In this document: positions 1 through 7,511 of the stretch, in pieces
Position numbering within the stretch: the first letter of the stretch is position 1
Layout of the letters: each line of letters starts with the position of its first letter
Origin: a bacterium
GTDB taxonomy: Bacteria > UBP15 > UBA6099 > JAJRTR01
Length of the DNA: 23,827 bases
Assembly (NCBI GenBank): GCA_024278215.1
Contig: JAJRTR010000074.1
Span: 1-23,827 of the forward strand
Direction: 5' to 3'
The notes under the pieces: generated by a model
The model's input: the letters and a program-made list of their open reading frames with translations, nothing else
The model's database searches: none
Told to the model about the DNA's origin: nothing
Program-made: the position numbers and the translations under genes

Positions 1-328
1 GATTGAATATTACACCGGGCAGGCAACCGTATTCGTCGGTTTTTCCCTTCGCACCCGCCGGCATGAAAAGGATTCCTTTCACACGCAGGCCAGTGCTCAT
101 ATACGTAATATCCCACTGCGAATAGCGGTCGGTTTTCCCGGACAGCGTAACTGAAACGATCGTCCCGTCCGCAGGGGGCGCGGCGCTGTCGCTTCTCATG
201 TCCTGTATGCGGACCTCAAGCAGTCCTCCGGTTTTTTCATCATCCACCGCTATCGCTGCACACGCAACAGAAGAAAGCAGAATCACAGTAAGCGCAATAA
301 AGTGTACGAAGAAATAATATCGCTTCAT
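1..328 (-). CDS. Secreted alpha/beta-hydrolase-like protein, N-terminal part (runs off window)
   Basis: The gene reads leftwards from an ATG at 326-328 and leaves the window, so only about 109 residues are visible. It opens with a Lys/Arg n-region and a hydrophobic stretch (FFVHFIALTVILLSS), followed by VACAAIA, which could be a signal-peptidase I site; the lipobox match is poor. After a linker comes an Asp-rich segment (QWDITYMSTGLRVKGILFMP), then a Gly-rich turn and LPGVIFN. The pattern of an activity strand, then VKG-hydrophobic-P, then LPGVIFNHG is how S9 prolyl oligopeptidases, acetyl-xylan esterases and dienelactone-hydrolase-like enzymes enter their catalytic fold. The Ser-Asp-His triad lies outside the window, so peptidase and esterase cannot be separated. 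It is transcribed away from the repeat at 397-596. Confidence 0.55.
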   Translation of the reverse strand, partial: MKRYYFFVHFIALTVILLSSVACAAIAVDDEKTGGLLEVRIQDMRSDSAAPPADGTIVSVTLSGKTDRYSQWDITYMSTGLRVKGILFMPAGAKGKTDEYGCLPGVIFN

Positions 329-396
329 CGTTTGTTCTCCCTGCTTGAAGAATGTTCCGCACCATCTCTCATGGTTGTTGAAATATATTATTTTTA

Positions 397-596
397 GAGC
401 CAATTGTAAAATTGATTCGGCGGCGGCCGGCTGCAATTGTCCGGATTTCTTTGTGAGAAATCCGGGATAGCTGCGTTGTCGGCACAACATCTTTCTCAAC
501 GTACTCCACGAGTACGCCTGCGGGGTTTTGTATCTCCGCCTTGCTTCATAAAAATTTCGTTCGACCTCGCTACGAACATAATTTTGCAACTGGCTC
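397..596. repeat. Dispersed palindromic repeat, copy 1 (about 200 bp, terminal inverted repeats)
   Basis: The ends are imperfect inverted repeats: gagccaattgtaaaatt at 397-413 and its near-complement aattttgcaactggctc at 580-596. The body holds a perfect 10-bp stem, ccggatttct / agaaatccgg (441-465, 5-nt loop), and a central acgtactc...gagtacg palindrome near 500-520. Closely related copies lie at 7638-7800 and 15780-15956. The tetramer ttta abuts both ends (393-396 and 597-600) and may be a target duplication. An open frame crosses the element, but it is not conserved in the other copies and I do not call it a gene. Confidence 0.8.
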
Positions 597-688
597 TTTA
601 TTGTTTTGCATTTACAAATGATGAAACTATGAGTCCTGCTTACAGTTCCTGTCGCGTGCTTCATACTATCAAGTTGCGGAAAGCGGGG

Positions 689-1381
689 TCAAACGCAACC
701 GGAATAGAAACTTCTTCGGGCGTCATTTGCGGCGTTGTGGGCGGCGCGGACCGGGGCGGGGATGCGGAAGCGCGGGGCGCAATCGAGGATAAGCCTGCGT
801 GCGGCGGGCAGGTCGATGTGGTTGCCTGTAGAGACGAATACAGGCTTCACGTTCGCGCGGGTTCTCACCACCTCGCCGATTGTCTCGCCTTTATGTATTA
901 CGGGAGAGAAGCTGCCGCGCTCCACGCCCGGCTCATCATATTTGCCGATAAGCAACGACTTGGCGCTTCCGACGACAGGGCAGTCGAGGATAAGGCCGGC
1001 GTGGCACGCAAGCCCGAGCCGGCGGGGATGCGCTCTGCCGTGGCCGTCCATTATTACAAAGTCGGGCTCGTTTTCCAGCGCTTCGAATGCCGCTTCGAGA
1101 ACAGGCAGTTCGCGAAAGGAGAGCAGCCCCGGCACGTAAGGAAAGCCGGTTTCAACAGAGGCGGTTTTGACTTCTATCTGTTCGAGATCGGGCAGAGTGA
1201 GAACCACAACCGCCGCGAAGAGACGGCTCGATAAACGGTTGCACGAGATGTCCGCCGCGGCGACAAGGCGCGGACAGAAATCATGGGGCAGCCGCTCGAC
1301 TATTCTGCCCGCGAGCTGTTTCTGTATCTCGACCGCGTCTTTCGGGGTTATATCCCAACTGTGCAGTTTGTTGATTTTCAT
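689..1381 (-). CDS. nfi: Endonuclease V (deoxyinosine 3'-endonuclease)
   Basis: Endonuclease V cuts the second phosphodiester bond 3' of deoxyinosine and starts repair of deaminated adenine. All family landmarks are present: AAADIS with the metal Asp (about D44), the wedge PYVPG followed by LSFRELP with the catalytic Glu (about E91), MDGHGRAHPRRLG with the second Asp (about D112), and the late KPVFVSTGNHIDL block. The product is 230 residues, close to the usual 220-230. I start at MKINKLHSW (1379-1381), which has a purine-rich gggaaaagg just upstream. The frame stays open to 1438, but the added 19 residues do not resemble the family. The gene stands alone between repeat copy 1 and the iron regulators. 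Confidence 0.95.
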   Translation of the reverse strand: MKINKLHSWDITPKDAVEIQKQLAGRIVERLPHDFCPRLVAAADISCNRLSSRLFAAVVVLTLPDLEQIEVKTASVETGFPYVPGLLSFRELPVLEAAFEALENEPDFVIMDGHGRAHPRRLGLACHAGLILDCPVVGSAKSLLIGKYDEPGVERGSFSPVIHKGETIGEVVRTRANVKPVFVSTGNHIDLPAARRLILDCAPRFRIPAPVRAAHNAANDARRSFYSGCV

Positions 1382-1567
1382 TTCCTTTTCCCGGTGCGGT
1401 GTGCGCTTCATTTCGGGCAATGGCTCACAGCCATGCACGTAGTACCATAGTCAGGAACTTCCATACCCTTGCGCTCCCAAGTCCACCCTGGGAACGATGA
1501 ATACAATCATTAAGCGTAACATATTGTACCGGTCCGATTCGCTGCCGACAAATGAACCATGGAATCG

Positions 1568-1597
1568 TTGACAGGAGCCGGACCGGGTTTGTATAAT
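1568..1597 (+). promoter_or_regulatory. Consensus sigma-70-type promoter for the DtxR-type regulator
   Basis: TTGACA at 1568-1573 and TATAAT at 1592-1597 are separated by 18 bp; both hexamers match the consensus exactly. The DtxR-type start codon is at 1629. Just after the -10, attagtcgactctaacg contains an imperfect dyad around GTCGAC that loosely resembles DtxR/IdeR boxes (TTAGG...CTAAC), so autoregulation is possible. That operator call is inference only. Confidence 0.75.
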
Positions 1598-1628
1598 TAG
1601 TCGACTCTAACGAGACAGATCGGCCAGG

Positions 1629-2084
1629 ATGAACGAATCGAACAAACTTACGCCCGCTCTTGAAAATTACCTCGAAGCTATTTATATACTACAAAAAGTC
1701 AAAAAACGTGTCCGCATCAGCGAGATCGCAAGATACCTTAATGTGAAAATGCCGAGCGTGACTTACAACATGAACAAACTGCGGGACAGGGGCCTTATAG
1801 ACTACAAGAAAAGAGCACATGTCACCCTGACAGCGCCGGGAGAAACACTGGCGCGCGGAGTGCTTCGCAGGCACGAGGAATTCTTCAGTTTTTTCCACGA
1901 GATACTTGGCGTACCAAAAGAAATCGCCGAAGAAGAAGCTTGCAGGGCCGAGCACATTTTCCGCAACGACACGATCGCCCGGCTTTCGCAGTTCATGCTC
2001 TGGTTCTTTTCGCTTCCTGAAGAAATGCAGTTTATCCCGATGCCGGCCCGAGTTGCCGGTGCCGGGACCGATGTGGAGAAATAA
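1629..2084 (+). CDS. DtxR/MntR-family iron-dependent transcriptional regulator (short form)
   Basis: This is a metal-activated DNA-binding repressor. The N-terminal winged helix-turn-helix spans about residues 8-70 (ALENYLEAIYIL, VRISEIARYLNV, MPSVTYNMNKLRDRGLIDY, VTLTAPG). The dimerisation and metal domain follows (VLRRHEEFF, GVPKEIAEEEACRAEHIF). The EACRAEH motif places a Cys at about 105, then E108 and H109, matching Cys102-Glu105-His106 of DtxR; manganese-type MntR has Glu at the first position. This favours iron sensing. At 151 residues it lacks the C-terminal SH3/FeoA-like domain of long DtxR/IdeR proteins, and the end is a short Ala/Gly-rich tail. A consensus promoter lies 32 bp upstream. 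The next gene downstream, beyond a MITE-like insert, is another iron regulator. Confidence 0.93.
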   Translation: MNESNKLTPALENYLEAIYILQKVKKRVRISEIARYLNVKMPSVTYNMNKLRDRGLIDYKKRAHVTLTAPGETLARGVLRRHEEFFSFFHEILGVPKEIAEEEACRAEHIFRNDTIARLSQFMLWFFSLPEEMQFIPMPARVAGAGTDVEK

Positions 2085-2100
2085 CTTCAAGGACAATAAT

Positions 2101-2240
2101 GATTCGTGTGTAATAAGTCGAAGATAACAATTGTCAACAAACAATGATCGACTATAACGAACGTGCGTTCAGCATTTTAAAGCATCTTGACCGACTTTGA
2201 CAAAACATTGTTTTTGAAAATGACTTATTACACACGAATC
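2101..2240. mobile_element. MITE-like element, 140 bp, perfect 19-bp terminal inverted repeats
   Basis: The left end gattcgtgtgtaataagtc (2101-2119) is the exact reverse complement of the right end (2222-2240). The hexamer aataat flanks both sides (2095-2100 and 2241-2246), consistent with a 6-bp target duplication, although the surroundings are AT-rich and partly repetitive. The inside has no open frame long enough for a transposase. It carries small secondary palindromes such as gaacgtgcgttc (2159-2170). It sits exactly between the two iron regulators and would separate or re-promote the second. No second copy is visible in the window. Confidence 0.75.
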
Positions 2241-2285
2241 AATAATAATACACAAATAATTTTTTAACTGGACGGTAATACCTGA

Positions 2286-2999
2286 ATGAATAGCAATAAT
2301 AACGATCACAGACAGATGTCAAACGAAAAAGCACGATCCGAGTTTTTTCATCTTGCACAAAACAACAACATAGAACTCGACGAAAGACAGCGAGCGGCGG
2401 TGAACTGTTTTTTCGATACGGAAAGCCACCTGTCGGCAACGGAACTGCTCGACCTGGCCTCGAAGACATGTGAAAAGTGCGATATCAATGATGTCGAATC
2501 AGCACTGAAGCTGCTGGAAGAATACGGGTTTGCAAAAAGAAGAGTCTTCGAGAACAGGGAAGATGAAACACTGTACGAACACTGGCATCTCACCGAACAT
2601 CACGATCATCTTGTCTGCATAAAATGTGAAAAGATCATCGAATTTTTTGATCCGCAGCTCGAGCGGATCCAGGAAAATATCTCCCGGAGCCACGGATTCG
2701 AGACTCTCAACCACAAGCTCGAAATATATGGCATCTGCTCGGAATGTATGGGTAAACGCGAGCCGCTTATGCCTATTACGATGGCGGCACAGGGAGAGAG
2801 CGTAATAATCCGGAAAATACATGGTGGCCGCAACCTCGTGAAAAAACTTTCCGACATGGGACTCACACCGGACACACGCGTGGAGGTCATCACAAGCGGC
2901 GGACAGATGATCATCTCCATTCGCGGCTCACGTGTTGCCATCGGGCGCGGCATGGCGTCGAAAATCTTTGTCGAACTTGATAGAGATGGTGATAGATAG
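2286..2999 (+). CDS. Fur-family regulator fused to a C-terminal FeoA domain
   Basis: The 237-residue product has two parts. Residues about 15-157 are a Fur repressor: a winged helix (about 31-90), then HWHLTEHHDHLVCIKC (99-114), IIEFFDPQLERIQ, HGFETLNHKLEIYGICSEC (136-154). The HHDH cluster and the pairs C111/C114 and C151/C154 match Fur regulatory and structural zinc sites. Residues about 160-231 are a FeoA/SH3-like domain (MTMAAQG-like start, IIRKIHGG, LVKKLSDMGLTPDT, VAIGRGMASKIFVE). Free-standing FeoA supports the ferrous transporter FeoB, and a related SH3 fold ends long DtxR proteins. No feoB follows. The start at 2286 has a weak upstream ggacgg; M11/2316 is an alternative. Both domains are read directly; an iron-responsive role is inferred. 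Confidence 0.9.
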   Translation: MNSNNNDHRQMSNEKARSEFFHLAQNNNIELDERQRAAVNCFFDTESHLSATELLDLASKTCEKCDINDVESALKLLEEYGFAKRRVFENREDETLYEHWHLTEHHDHLVCIKCEKIIEFFDPQLERIQENISRSHGFETLNHKLEIYGICSECMGKREPLMPITMAAQGESVIIRKIHGGRNLVKKLSDMGLTPDTRVEVITSGGQMIISIRGSRVAIGRGMASKIFVELDRDGDR

Positions 3000-3067
3000 C
3001 CCGCATCGGGGTGTAATATGCGGGATAGCTATAGTAGTTCCGTATATGCAACGACACAGTCGTTGCA
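3000..3067. other. Two hairpins between converging genes
   Basis: Directly after the Fur-FeoA stop, cccgcat (3000-3006) pairs with atgcggg (3018-3024). A second hairpin has a perfect 9-bp stem, tgcaacgac / gtcgttgca, with a 3-nt loop (3047-3067). Neither is followed by a T-run on either strand, so they are not classical intrinsic terminators, but they lie where two convergent transcripts meet. The rest of 3000-3217 holds no gene I can support. Confidence 0.45.
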
Positions 3068-3217
3068 CTCCAAAACATTCACATGTATACCCCCGGGAAC
3101 AGTTAACGCTGACTTTGAGCATCATTATTGCTTAAGTGAACGGTATTGGGGCTAAGCGCAAACGCAATGACTGAACGCGCCCTGCATACCCTGCGCATTT
3201 ACAAGTGTGACATGACA

Positions 3218-4678
3218 CTATGTCGGAGTGAAGGAATCGAAAATGAAGGGGTGGAAACAAATCCAGCGCGGGTCGTTCGAGAATCCGGAGATACTTCTGA
3301 TTACGGATTCGAAGTGAGGGAACCTGTATCCAAGATCATTCTCTGTGGATTTCTCGCTGCGTTTACTGTGATATACCATGTAATGTTCGAGTGAAGTTCG
3401 GAGAGGCTCGAAGCCGTGTTTTTTCGGTTCGAGCGCCCAAGGGGACAGGGGCTCGATCTCGATAGGCATCGTGATGATCGTCAGATGTTTGAAACGCCGC
3501 AACAGGTTTCGAGCGAATTTCAGTCCCCGCATGAGTTCCTCGAGAGGTTCCTGGGGAAGCGGGGAGTAGTAGAAGACTGTGGGCAGGCCTGATTTTTCTG
3601 TTTCAAGCAAGAGCTTTCTTAAATCATCATCGGAAAAGCCGGAGGGACAGAATCGTTTTCTGGCGGTTTCGGTGAATGCCGTCGGTGAGAAAACCAGTTG
3701 GGACGTCGAGATATCGAATGTATCGGCGAAATCCTTAAAAAAACTCACGTCGGGCACAGTGTTGTAGTATTCGAAAATCATGCCGGGTTTCAATGACGAC
3801 TTGCGAATCAGTGAAAAACACTTCGAGTAGAAACCACGCTTGAAACCCGGTGGATGAAAACAGATATAGAATGTTCGAGTGTCATGGTTGCGGTTCATAT
3901 ATGTAATGTCGGAAGCTACGGCTTCGGGGCTGCGCATGGAAACGCCTGTACGCCGCGACAGAAGTGAATGTGCATGTGCGCCGCCGCCGCAGAAGGCGCA
4001 GTCGACCGTACATCCGCGCCCGATATAAAGATACCAGGTGCGCGCGGAGCGCGTCCATTTACCAAAGGTCTCGGACGAAGCGTCATAAAAGTAACGACCG
4101 CGGTACAGTTCATGGTTCTGCAGTAATGTGATTCTGGTATGAGAGTACATATCAAGTTGATGGCCCGGAGCATGATAATCGACAGGGTTGTGCACGGGCA
4201 TGCCGTCGGGAGTGCGCCATGAGATATTTGAAACAGTCCCGGGATGTGTGAATTTATTCCGAAGAAGCTGGTCCAGCGCCTGCTCCGATTCGCCGCGTAT
4301 GATGTAATCCACGTGTTGCCAATCGGCCATGATTGATTCGGCGAAGGCTGTGGCCGTGATCCCGCCCAGCAGGACGCGTGTATCGGGACAGGCGCGTTTT
4401 ACTGCTCGTGACATTTCGTAAACTTCGAAAAGCTGCTTATGCCAGTGCAGCGCGAAGCAGACAAGGTCCGGCGGTTCGCCGGCCAGTTTTTCCTCCAGAC
4501 GATATCCGGAGTCCCTCAGCGTTTCGATCCCCGTGTGAATAATCCTGACATTTTGTGAATACCGCGTGGCCAGGTCCGCGAGGCTCCAGATGCCGAGCGG
4601 CGGGATCATGACCTGGTATTGGAGCAACTTCCCACGGTCTTCTATCCGTTTTGGAGTATGAATAAACCGAATGTTCAT
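3218..4678 (-). CDS. Radical-SAM protein with N-terminal B12-binding-type domain
   Basis: The 486-residue protein begins with a B12-binding-type Rossmann region (PPLGIWSLADLA at 26-37, DLVCFALHWHKQ at 71-82, TRVLLGGITATAF at 100-112, VDYIIRGESEQALDQLL at 123-139). The DxHxxG cobalamin-ligand motif is not evident, as in many members. The radical-SAM core follows with YIGRGCTVDCAFCGGG, whose C223, C227 and C230 (CxxxCxxC) bind the 4Fe-4S cluster that cleaves S-adenosylmethionine. This class methylates or rearranges unactivated carbons, but I cannot name a substrate. The ATG at 4676-4678 has no clear Shine-Dalgarno. It diverges from the double radical-SAM gene at 5012, suggesting a shared pathway and shared control. 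Confidence 0.85.
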   Translation of the reverse strand: MNIRFIHTPKRIEDRGKLLQYQVMIPPLGIWSLADLATRYSQNVRIIHTGIETLRDSGYRLEEKLAGEPPDLVCFALHWHKQLFEVYEMSRAVKRACPDTRVLLGGITATAFAESIMADWQHVDYIIRGESEQALDQLLRNKFTHPGTVSNISWRTPDGMPVHNPVDYHAPGHQLDMYSHTRITLLQNHELYRGRYFYDASSETFGKWTRSARTWYLYIGRGCTVDCAFCGGGAHAHSLLSRRTGVSMRSPEAVASDITYMNRNHDTRTFYICFHPPGFKRGFYSKCFSLIRKSSLKPGMIFEYYNTVPDVSFFKDFADTFDISTSQLVFSPTAFTETARKRFCPSGFSDDDLRKLLLETEKSGLPTVFYYSPLPQEPLEELMRGLKFARNLLRRFKHLTIITMPIEIEPLSPWALEPKKHGFEPLRTSLEHYMVYHSKRSEKSTENDLGYRFPHFESVIRSISGFSNDPRWICFHPFIFDSFTPT

Positions 4679-4704
4679 CTGTGGATTGTTTTACCCGATG
4701 TTCT

Positions 4705-4890
4705 TCATATCAACGTTTGATCCGGACTCATCCGTTTCAATACTTCCCGGAGTTCGGATACAATTCCATATAAAATCTCTTGATTATTGGTGTCTGATGA
4801 ATACTTTACACCAACTTCATGTAAAATTGAAGATTCTCCGCAAGTAATACTTTCGCCGCCGCGCGGAGCAGCCGGGAAGAATGACAACAT
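4705..4890 (-). CDS. Possible small protein between the radical-SAM genes (weak)
   Basis: An open frame of 61 residues from an ATG at 4888-4890 (70 residues from a TTG at 4915-4917) ends 26 bp before the B12 radical-SAM start on the same strand. It begins MLSFFPAAPRGGES, has one Cys, and ends in an amphipathic-looking segment (YGIVSELREVLKRM). I see no Shine-Dalgarno and recognise no family. The position is where a peptide substrate or small partner of a radical-SAM enzyme would be expected, but the frame could be chance. The remaining spacer contains only the hairpin at 4936-4962. Confidence 0.2.
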   Translation of the reverse strand: MLSFFPAAPRGGESITCGESSILHEVGVKYSSDTNNQEILYGIVSELREVLKRMSPDQTLI

Positions 4891-4935
4891 TTTACTGATC
4901 GGTGCATTATGATACAATTTCAGTGAGGTGCATAT

Positions 4936-4962
4936 CCCGGATTTCTTTATGAAGAATCCGAG
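4936..4962. repeat. Solo hairpin related to the dispersed repeat
   Basis: The stretch reads cccggatttctttatgaag then aatccgagat. It is an imperfect version of the ccggatttctttgtgagaaatccggg hairpin found inside repeat copies 1 and 2, including the following gata(g). It lies about 50 bp upstream of the double radical-SAM start, in the shared divergent regulatory region. Confidence 0.5.
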
Positions 4963-5011
4963 ATAGTGGTTTTCCCCGGAAACAGATTATTGCCGAACAG
5001 GAGTGCAATGA

Positions 5012-7429
5012 GTGTCGAACCATAAATTCTCTGATATCGTCTATGTACTGTCTCTTGACGGCTTTTGCAATAATAACTGCAATATCTGCATTTACCGGGA
5101 AAGAGAACGCAAGCGGAGCAGGCCGGCGAACGACTTGCTGAAGGAGGCAGAGGAGGCACGCCCTTATTTCAACGGGTACATCGTTTCGGATGGGGAGCCG
5201 ACTCTTATCGACGATCTGCCCGGACTGCTGCGGGGCTTGAAGAAGCTGTCGCCGGACGTGCTTCAGGTTCATACCAACGCGCGTATGCTTGTGTATAAAG
5301 ATTACGCCGCCCGCCTTCTGGACGTCGAAGGCGTCGATTATGTGGTTCGGGTCTATAGTTTCAATCCTGATGTTCACGACTCGATTACGGGTATGCCCGG
5401 AAGTTGTCTTCAGACACTTGAAGGTGTCGGCAATATAGCTTCATTTCATTCCGGGGTCGGGCTCCATGTGGAGATACCTGTTGCCGGGATCAACTTCAGG
5501 GATGTGCCGAAAACGATCGCTGTCTGCCGGCGGCTGGGCGCACAGAGTATCATCATATCCGGCGGGTTCCCGGCGGCGGGCGATTCAGGATTAACAGAAA
5601 GAGATATATCCGTGCTTGTCGAGCATATCGAGTCCGCCGAACGCGAAGGACCGGTGACGACAGCTTGCGTGCGGGACGATCGTTCTATCAGACCGTATGT
5701 CGAATCGCAGCGCAGCGGGAAGTCCGGTCTCCGGGTCTGCGGCACCGATACGAACAATCCGCATGTTTTCAGAAAGTGCCGGGATGACAGGATAAGCACA
5801 TCCTTTATCTTTATGCCCTTCAGTCTGAGCAAACAAGGGGAGCACATTGTGCAAGCGCCCATGTCGGCGGGCGGGATGAAGGGCTTCCTGGACAAACTCG
5901 GCTATCCTTCCGGCATAATAGACCTGGACAGGAGATGGAAGACCCGCTCTGAATTGTCGGGCGGCCCGGCCCTGGAAGCGGGACCGGGGGAGGAAAACTT
6001 TGCAGAGCAGAATGAAACCATATCGCGAAAAGAGGCCGAATCGGTTTTCAGAGAACTGCTGCCGCCTGAAGAACTGCGCGGCGCATCCGTGTTGTGGATA
6101 TGTTCGCGCTATGAACTGTTGCAGTGTTTTGATGCCGCTACTCAAGTGGAACTTGCAATGGGACTCGGGGACTGCATAAGGAAAACCGGGCCGGAATCTC
6201 CTGTTGTGTTCGAGTATATCGATCAGGTGCCGGAAGAACGATTCGAAGGTCTGGCCGATTATGTTTTTGACGGCTCGCCATTCTGGATTTACAGTGTCGG
6301 CGGGCTTCTCAACATGATGGAATACGGCGACCGGTCGGCCGCCGCGATTTCCGGCAATATTTCTTCGCCGGGAATGCCGGACTCACAATTTGATATATCG
6401 TTGATTCCTGCCCCTGCCTTCGGCAACCTCGCAATGTGCGATTATCTTGTTCCCATGCCGGGTAAACTGAAGTCATTTTTCGAAAGTGAAAATATGATGT
6501 TCGACAGAGAGAATCTCGTCGGTCGTTTTTGTTACTATATAAGCAGGGGTTGCAACTTCGACTGTGCTTTCTGCGGCAACCCCGGTATATTCCGGAAAAT
6601 GGACCCTGTGCAAGCGGCTGAGAGTATCGCTATGATGGCCCGTGAGACAGGGTTAAACAATGTGGAAATATTGTCTCGATCAATCAATATTGATGAGGCC
6701 TTCCTCGAACAGTTCTGCGACGCACTGGCGAATATCGGAGCGCCGGTCCTGTGGAAGGCTGTCGCGCGGCCCACCTTCAGCGATCACAGGATTCCGGAGA
6801 AGATGCGCGCGGCCGGCTGCGTCATGCTGACTTTTGCCGTCGAAAGCGGCAGCGATGCCGTGCTGAATAATATGAGAAAAGGCTTCACAGCGGCGGAGTC
6901 CGAAAAAGCGCTTTCTCTTGCCGCCGGCGCCGGGATAGTTACCTGCGTCAATATCCTGAGCGGGTTCCCATACGAACAAACTTCCGATGTGGATGCAACA
7001 GTCTCATATATCGAACGCAACTCGGACAATATAGATTTTATTGCGAGCCACAAAAGTTTCCTCCTGCGGAATCCCGGTCCCGACATCGCCGGAGTCAGAC
7101 CGCGTGTTGCAGGCAATTCCGCTGGTTTTGTCATACCCTACGATGAAACGGGCGGGCGCGAATGGGAGGAAATACTTCGCTGTAAGCAATACGCTTATGT
7201 TCGGATCGAAAAAAAGATCAACGAACTGCTCGCGTTCATTTCCATTGAAGACGATCTCGCTGTTTTCAACATATTCAGCCTGGGTTTTGGGAGAGATACT
7301 GTCGGACGTTATATTGAATACTGCCGGAATCAAGGGCATAAATACCAGCCGCAGCCGGGCGGCGACTCGATAGATGAGCAGATAATTCGTTGTTTCCGGA
7401 AGGGATACCACCTGCCGCATCAATACTGA
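5012..7429 (+). CDS. Double radical-SAM protein (two CxxxCxxC domains in one chain)
   Basis: This 805-residue protein has two separate radical-SAM signatures. The first is LSLDGFCNNNCNICIY with C19, C23 and C26, followed by SDGEPTL (59-65), a variant of the GGEP SAM-binding motif, giving a MoaA/SPASM-like fold. A second Cys pair lies at C243 and C256. Residues about 340-500 look like a degenerate B12-binding-type region (VLWICSRYELL, ADYVFDGSP). The second core is YYISRGCNFDCAFCGNPGIF with C514, C518 and C521, then CVMLTFAVESGSDAVLNNMRKG (603-624), typical of Elp3/B12-type enzymes. The start is a GTG at 5012: AGGAG at 4999-5003 is 8 nt upstream, and the nearby ATG at 5008 stops after five codons. 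The substrate is unknown; the gene diverges from another radical-SAM enzyme. Confidence 0.85.
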   Translation: MSNHKFSDIVYVLSLDGFCNNNCNICIYRERERKRSRPANDLLKEAEEARPYFNGYIVSDGEPTLIDDLPGLLRGLKKLSPDVLQVHTNARMLVYKDYAARLLDVEGVDYVVRVYSFNPDVHDSITGMPGSCLQTLEGVGNIASFHSGVGLHVEIPVAGINFRDVPKTIAVCRRLGAQSIIISGGFPAAGDSGLTERDISVLVEHIESAEREGPVTTACVRDDRSIRPYVESQRSGKSGLRVCGTDTNNPHVFRKCRDDRISTSFIFMPFSLSKQGEHIVQAPMSAGGMKGFLDKLGYPSGIIDLDRRWKTRSELSGGPALEAGPGEENFAEQNETISRKEAESVFRELLPPEELRGASVLWICSRYELLQCFDAATQVELAMGLGDCIRKTGPESPVVFEYIDQVPEERFEGLADYVFDGSPFWIYSVGGLLNMMEYGDRSAAAISGNISSPGMPDSQFDISLIPAPAFGNLAMCDYLVPMPGKLKSFFESENMMFDRENLVGRFCYYISRGCNFDCAFCGNPGIFRKMDPVQAAESIAMMARETGLNNVEILSRSINIDEAFLEQFCDALANIGAPVLWKAVARPTFSDHRIPEKMRAAGCVMLTFAVESGSDAVLNNMRKGFTAAESEKALSLAAGAGIVTCVNILSGFPYEQTSDVDATVSYIERNSDNIDFIASHKSFLLRNPGPDIAGVRPRVAGNSAGFVIPYDETGGREWEEILRCKQYAYVRIEKKINELLAFISIEDDLAVFNIFSLGFGRDTVGRYIEYCRNQGHKYQPQPGGDSIDEQIIRCFRKGYHLPHQY

Positions 7430-7511
7430 CAGCAGTGCATAGCATTTTTTCCCGCCGGGGACAATATAGGCCGGCGAGAAGGGTGTCCTGGTAACGAGGA
7501 AGAAAGTTTGT

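Noticed and set aside
437-1234. Long plus-strand frame of 265 residues
   Set aside because: It crosses repeat copy 1 and then runs antisense to endonuclease V, whose motifs are unmistakable on the other strand.
2197-2231. Promoter inside the MITE driving the Fur-FeoA gene (TTGACA at 2197)
   Set aside because: No acceptable -10 hexamer at 16-19 bp; the nearest AT-rich hexamer is more than 20 bp away.
3146-3394. 82-residue plus-strand frame near the end of the B12 radical-SAM gene
   Set aside because: More than half overlaps the radical-SAM coding region antisense, with no ribosome site and no recognisable motif.
7445-7480. cccgccgggg...ccggcg as terminator of the double radical-SAM gene
   Set aside because: The T-run lies before the hairpin on the plus strand and no T-run follows, so it does not fit an intrinsic terminator.
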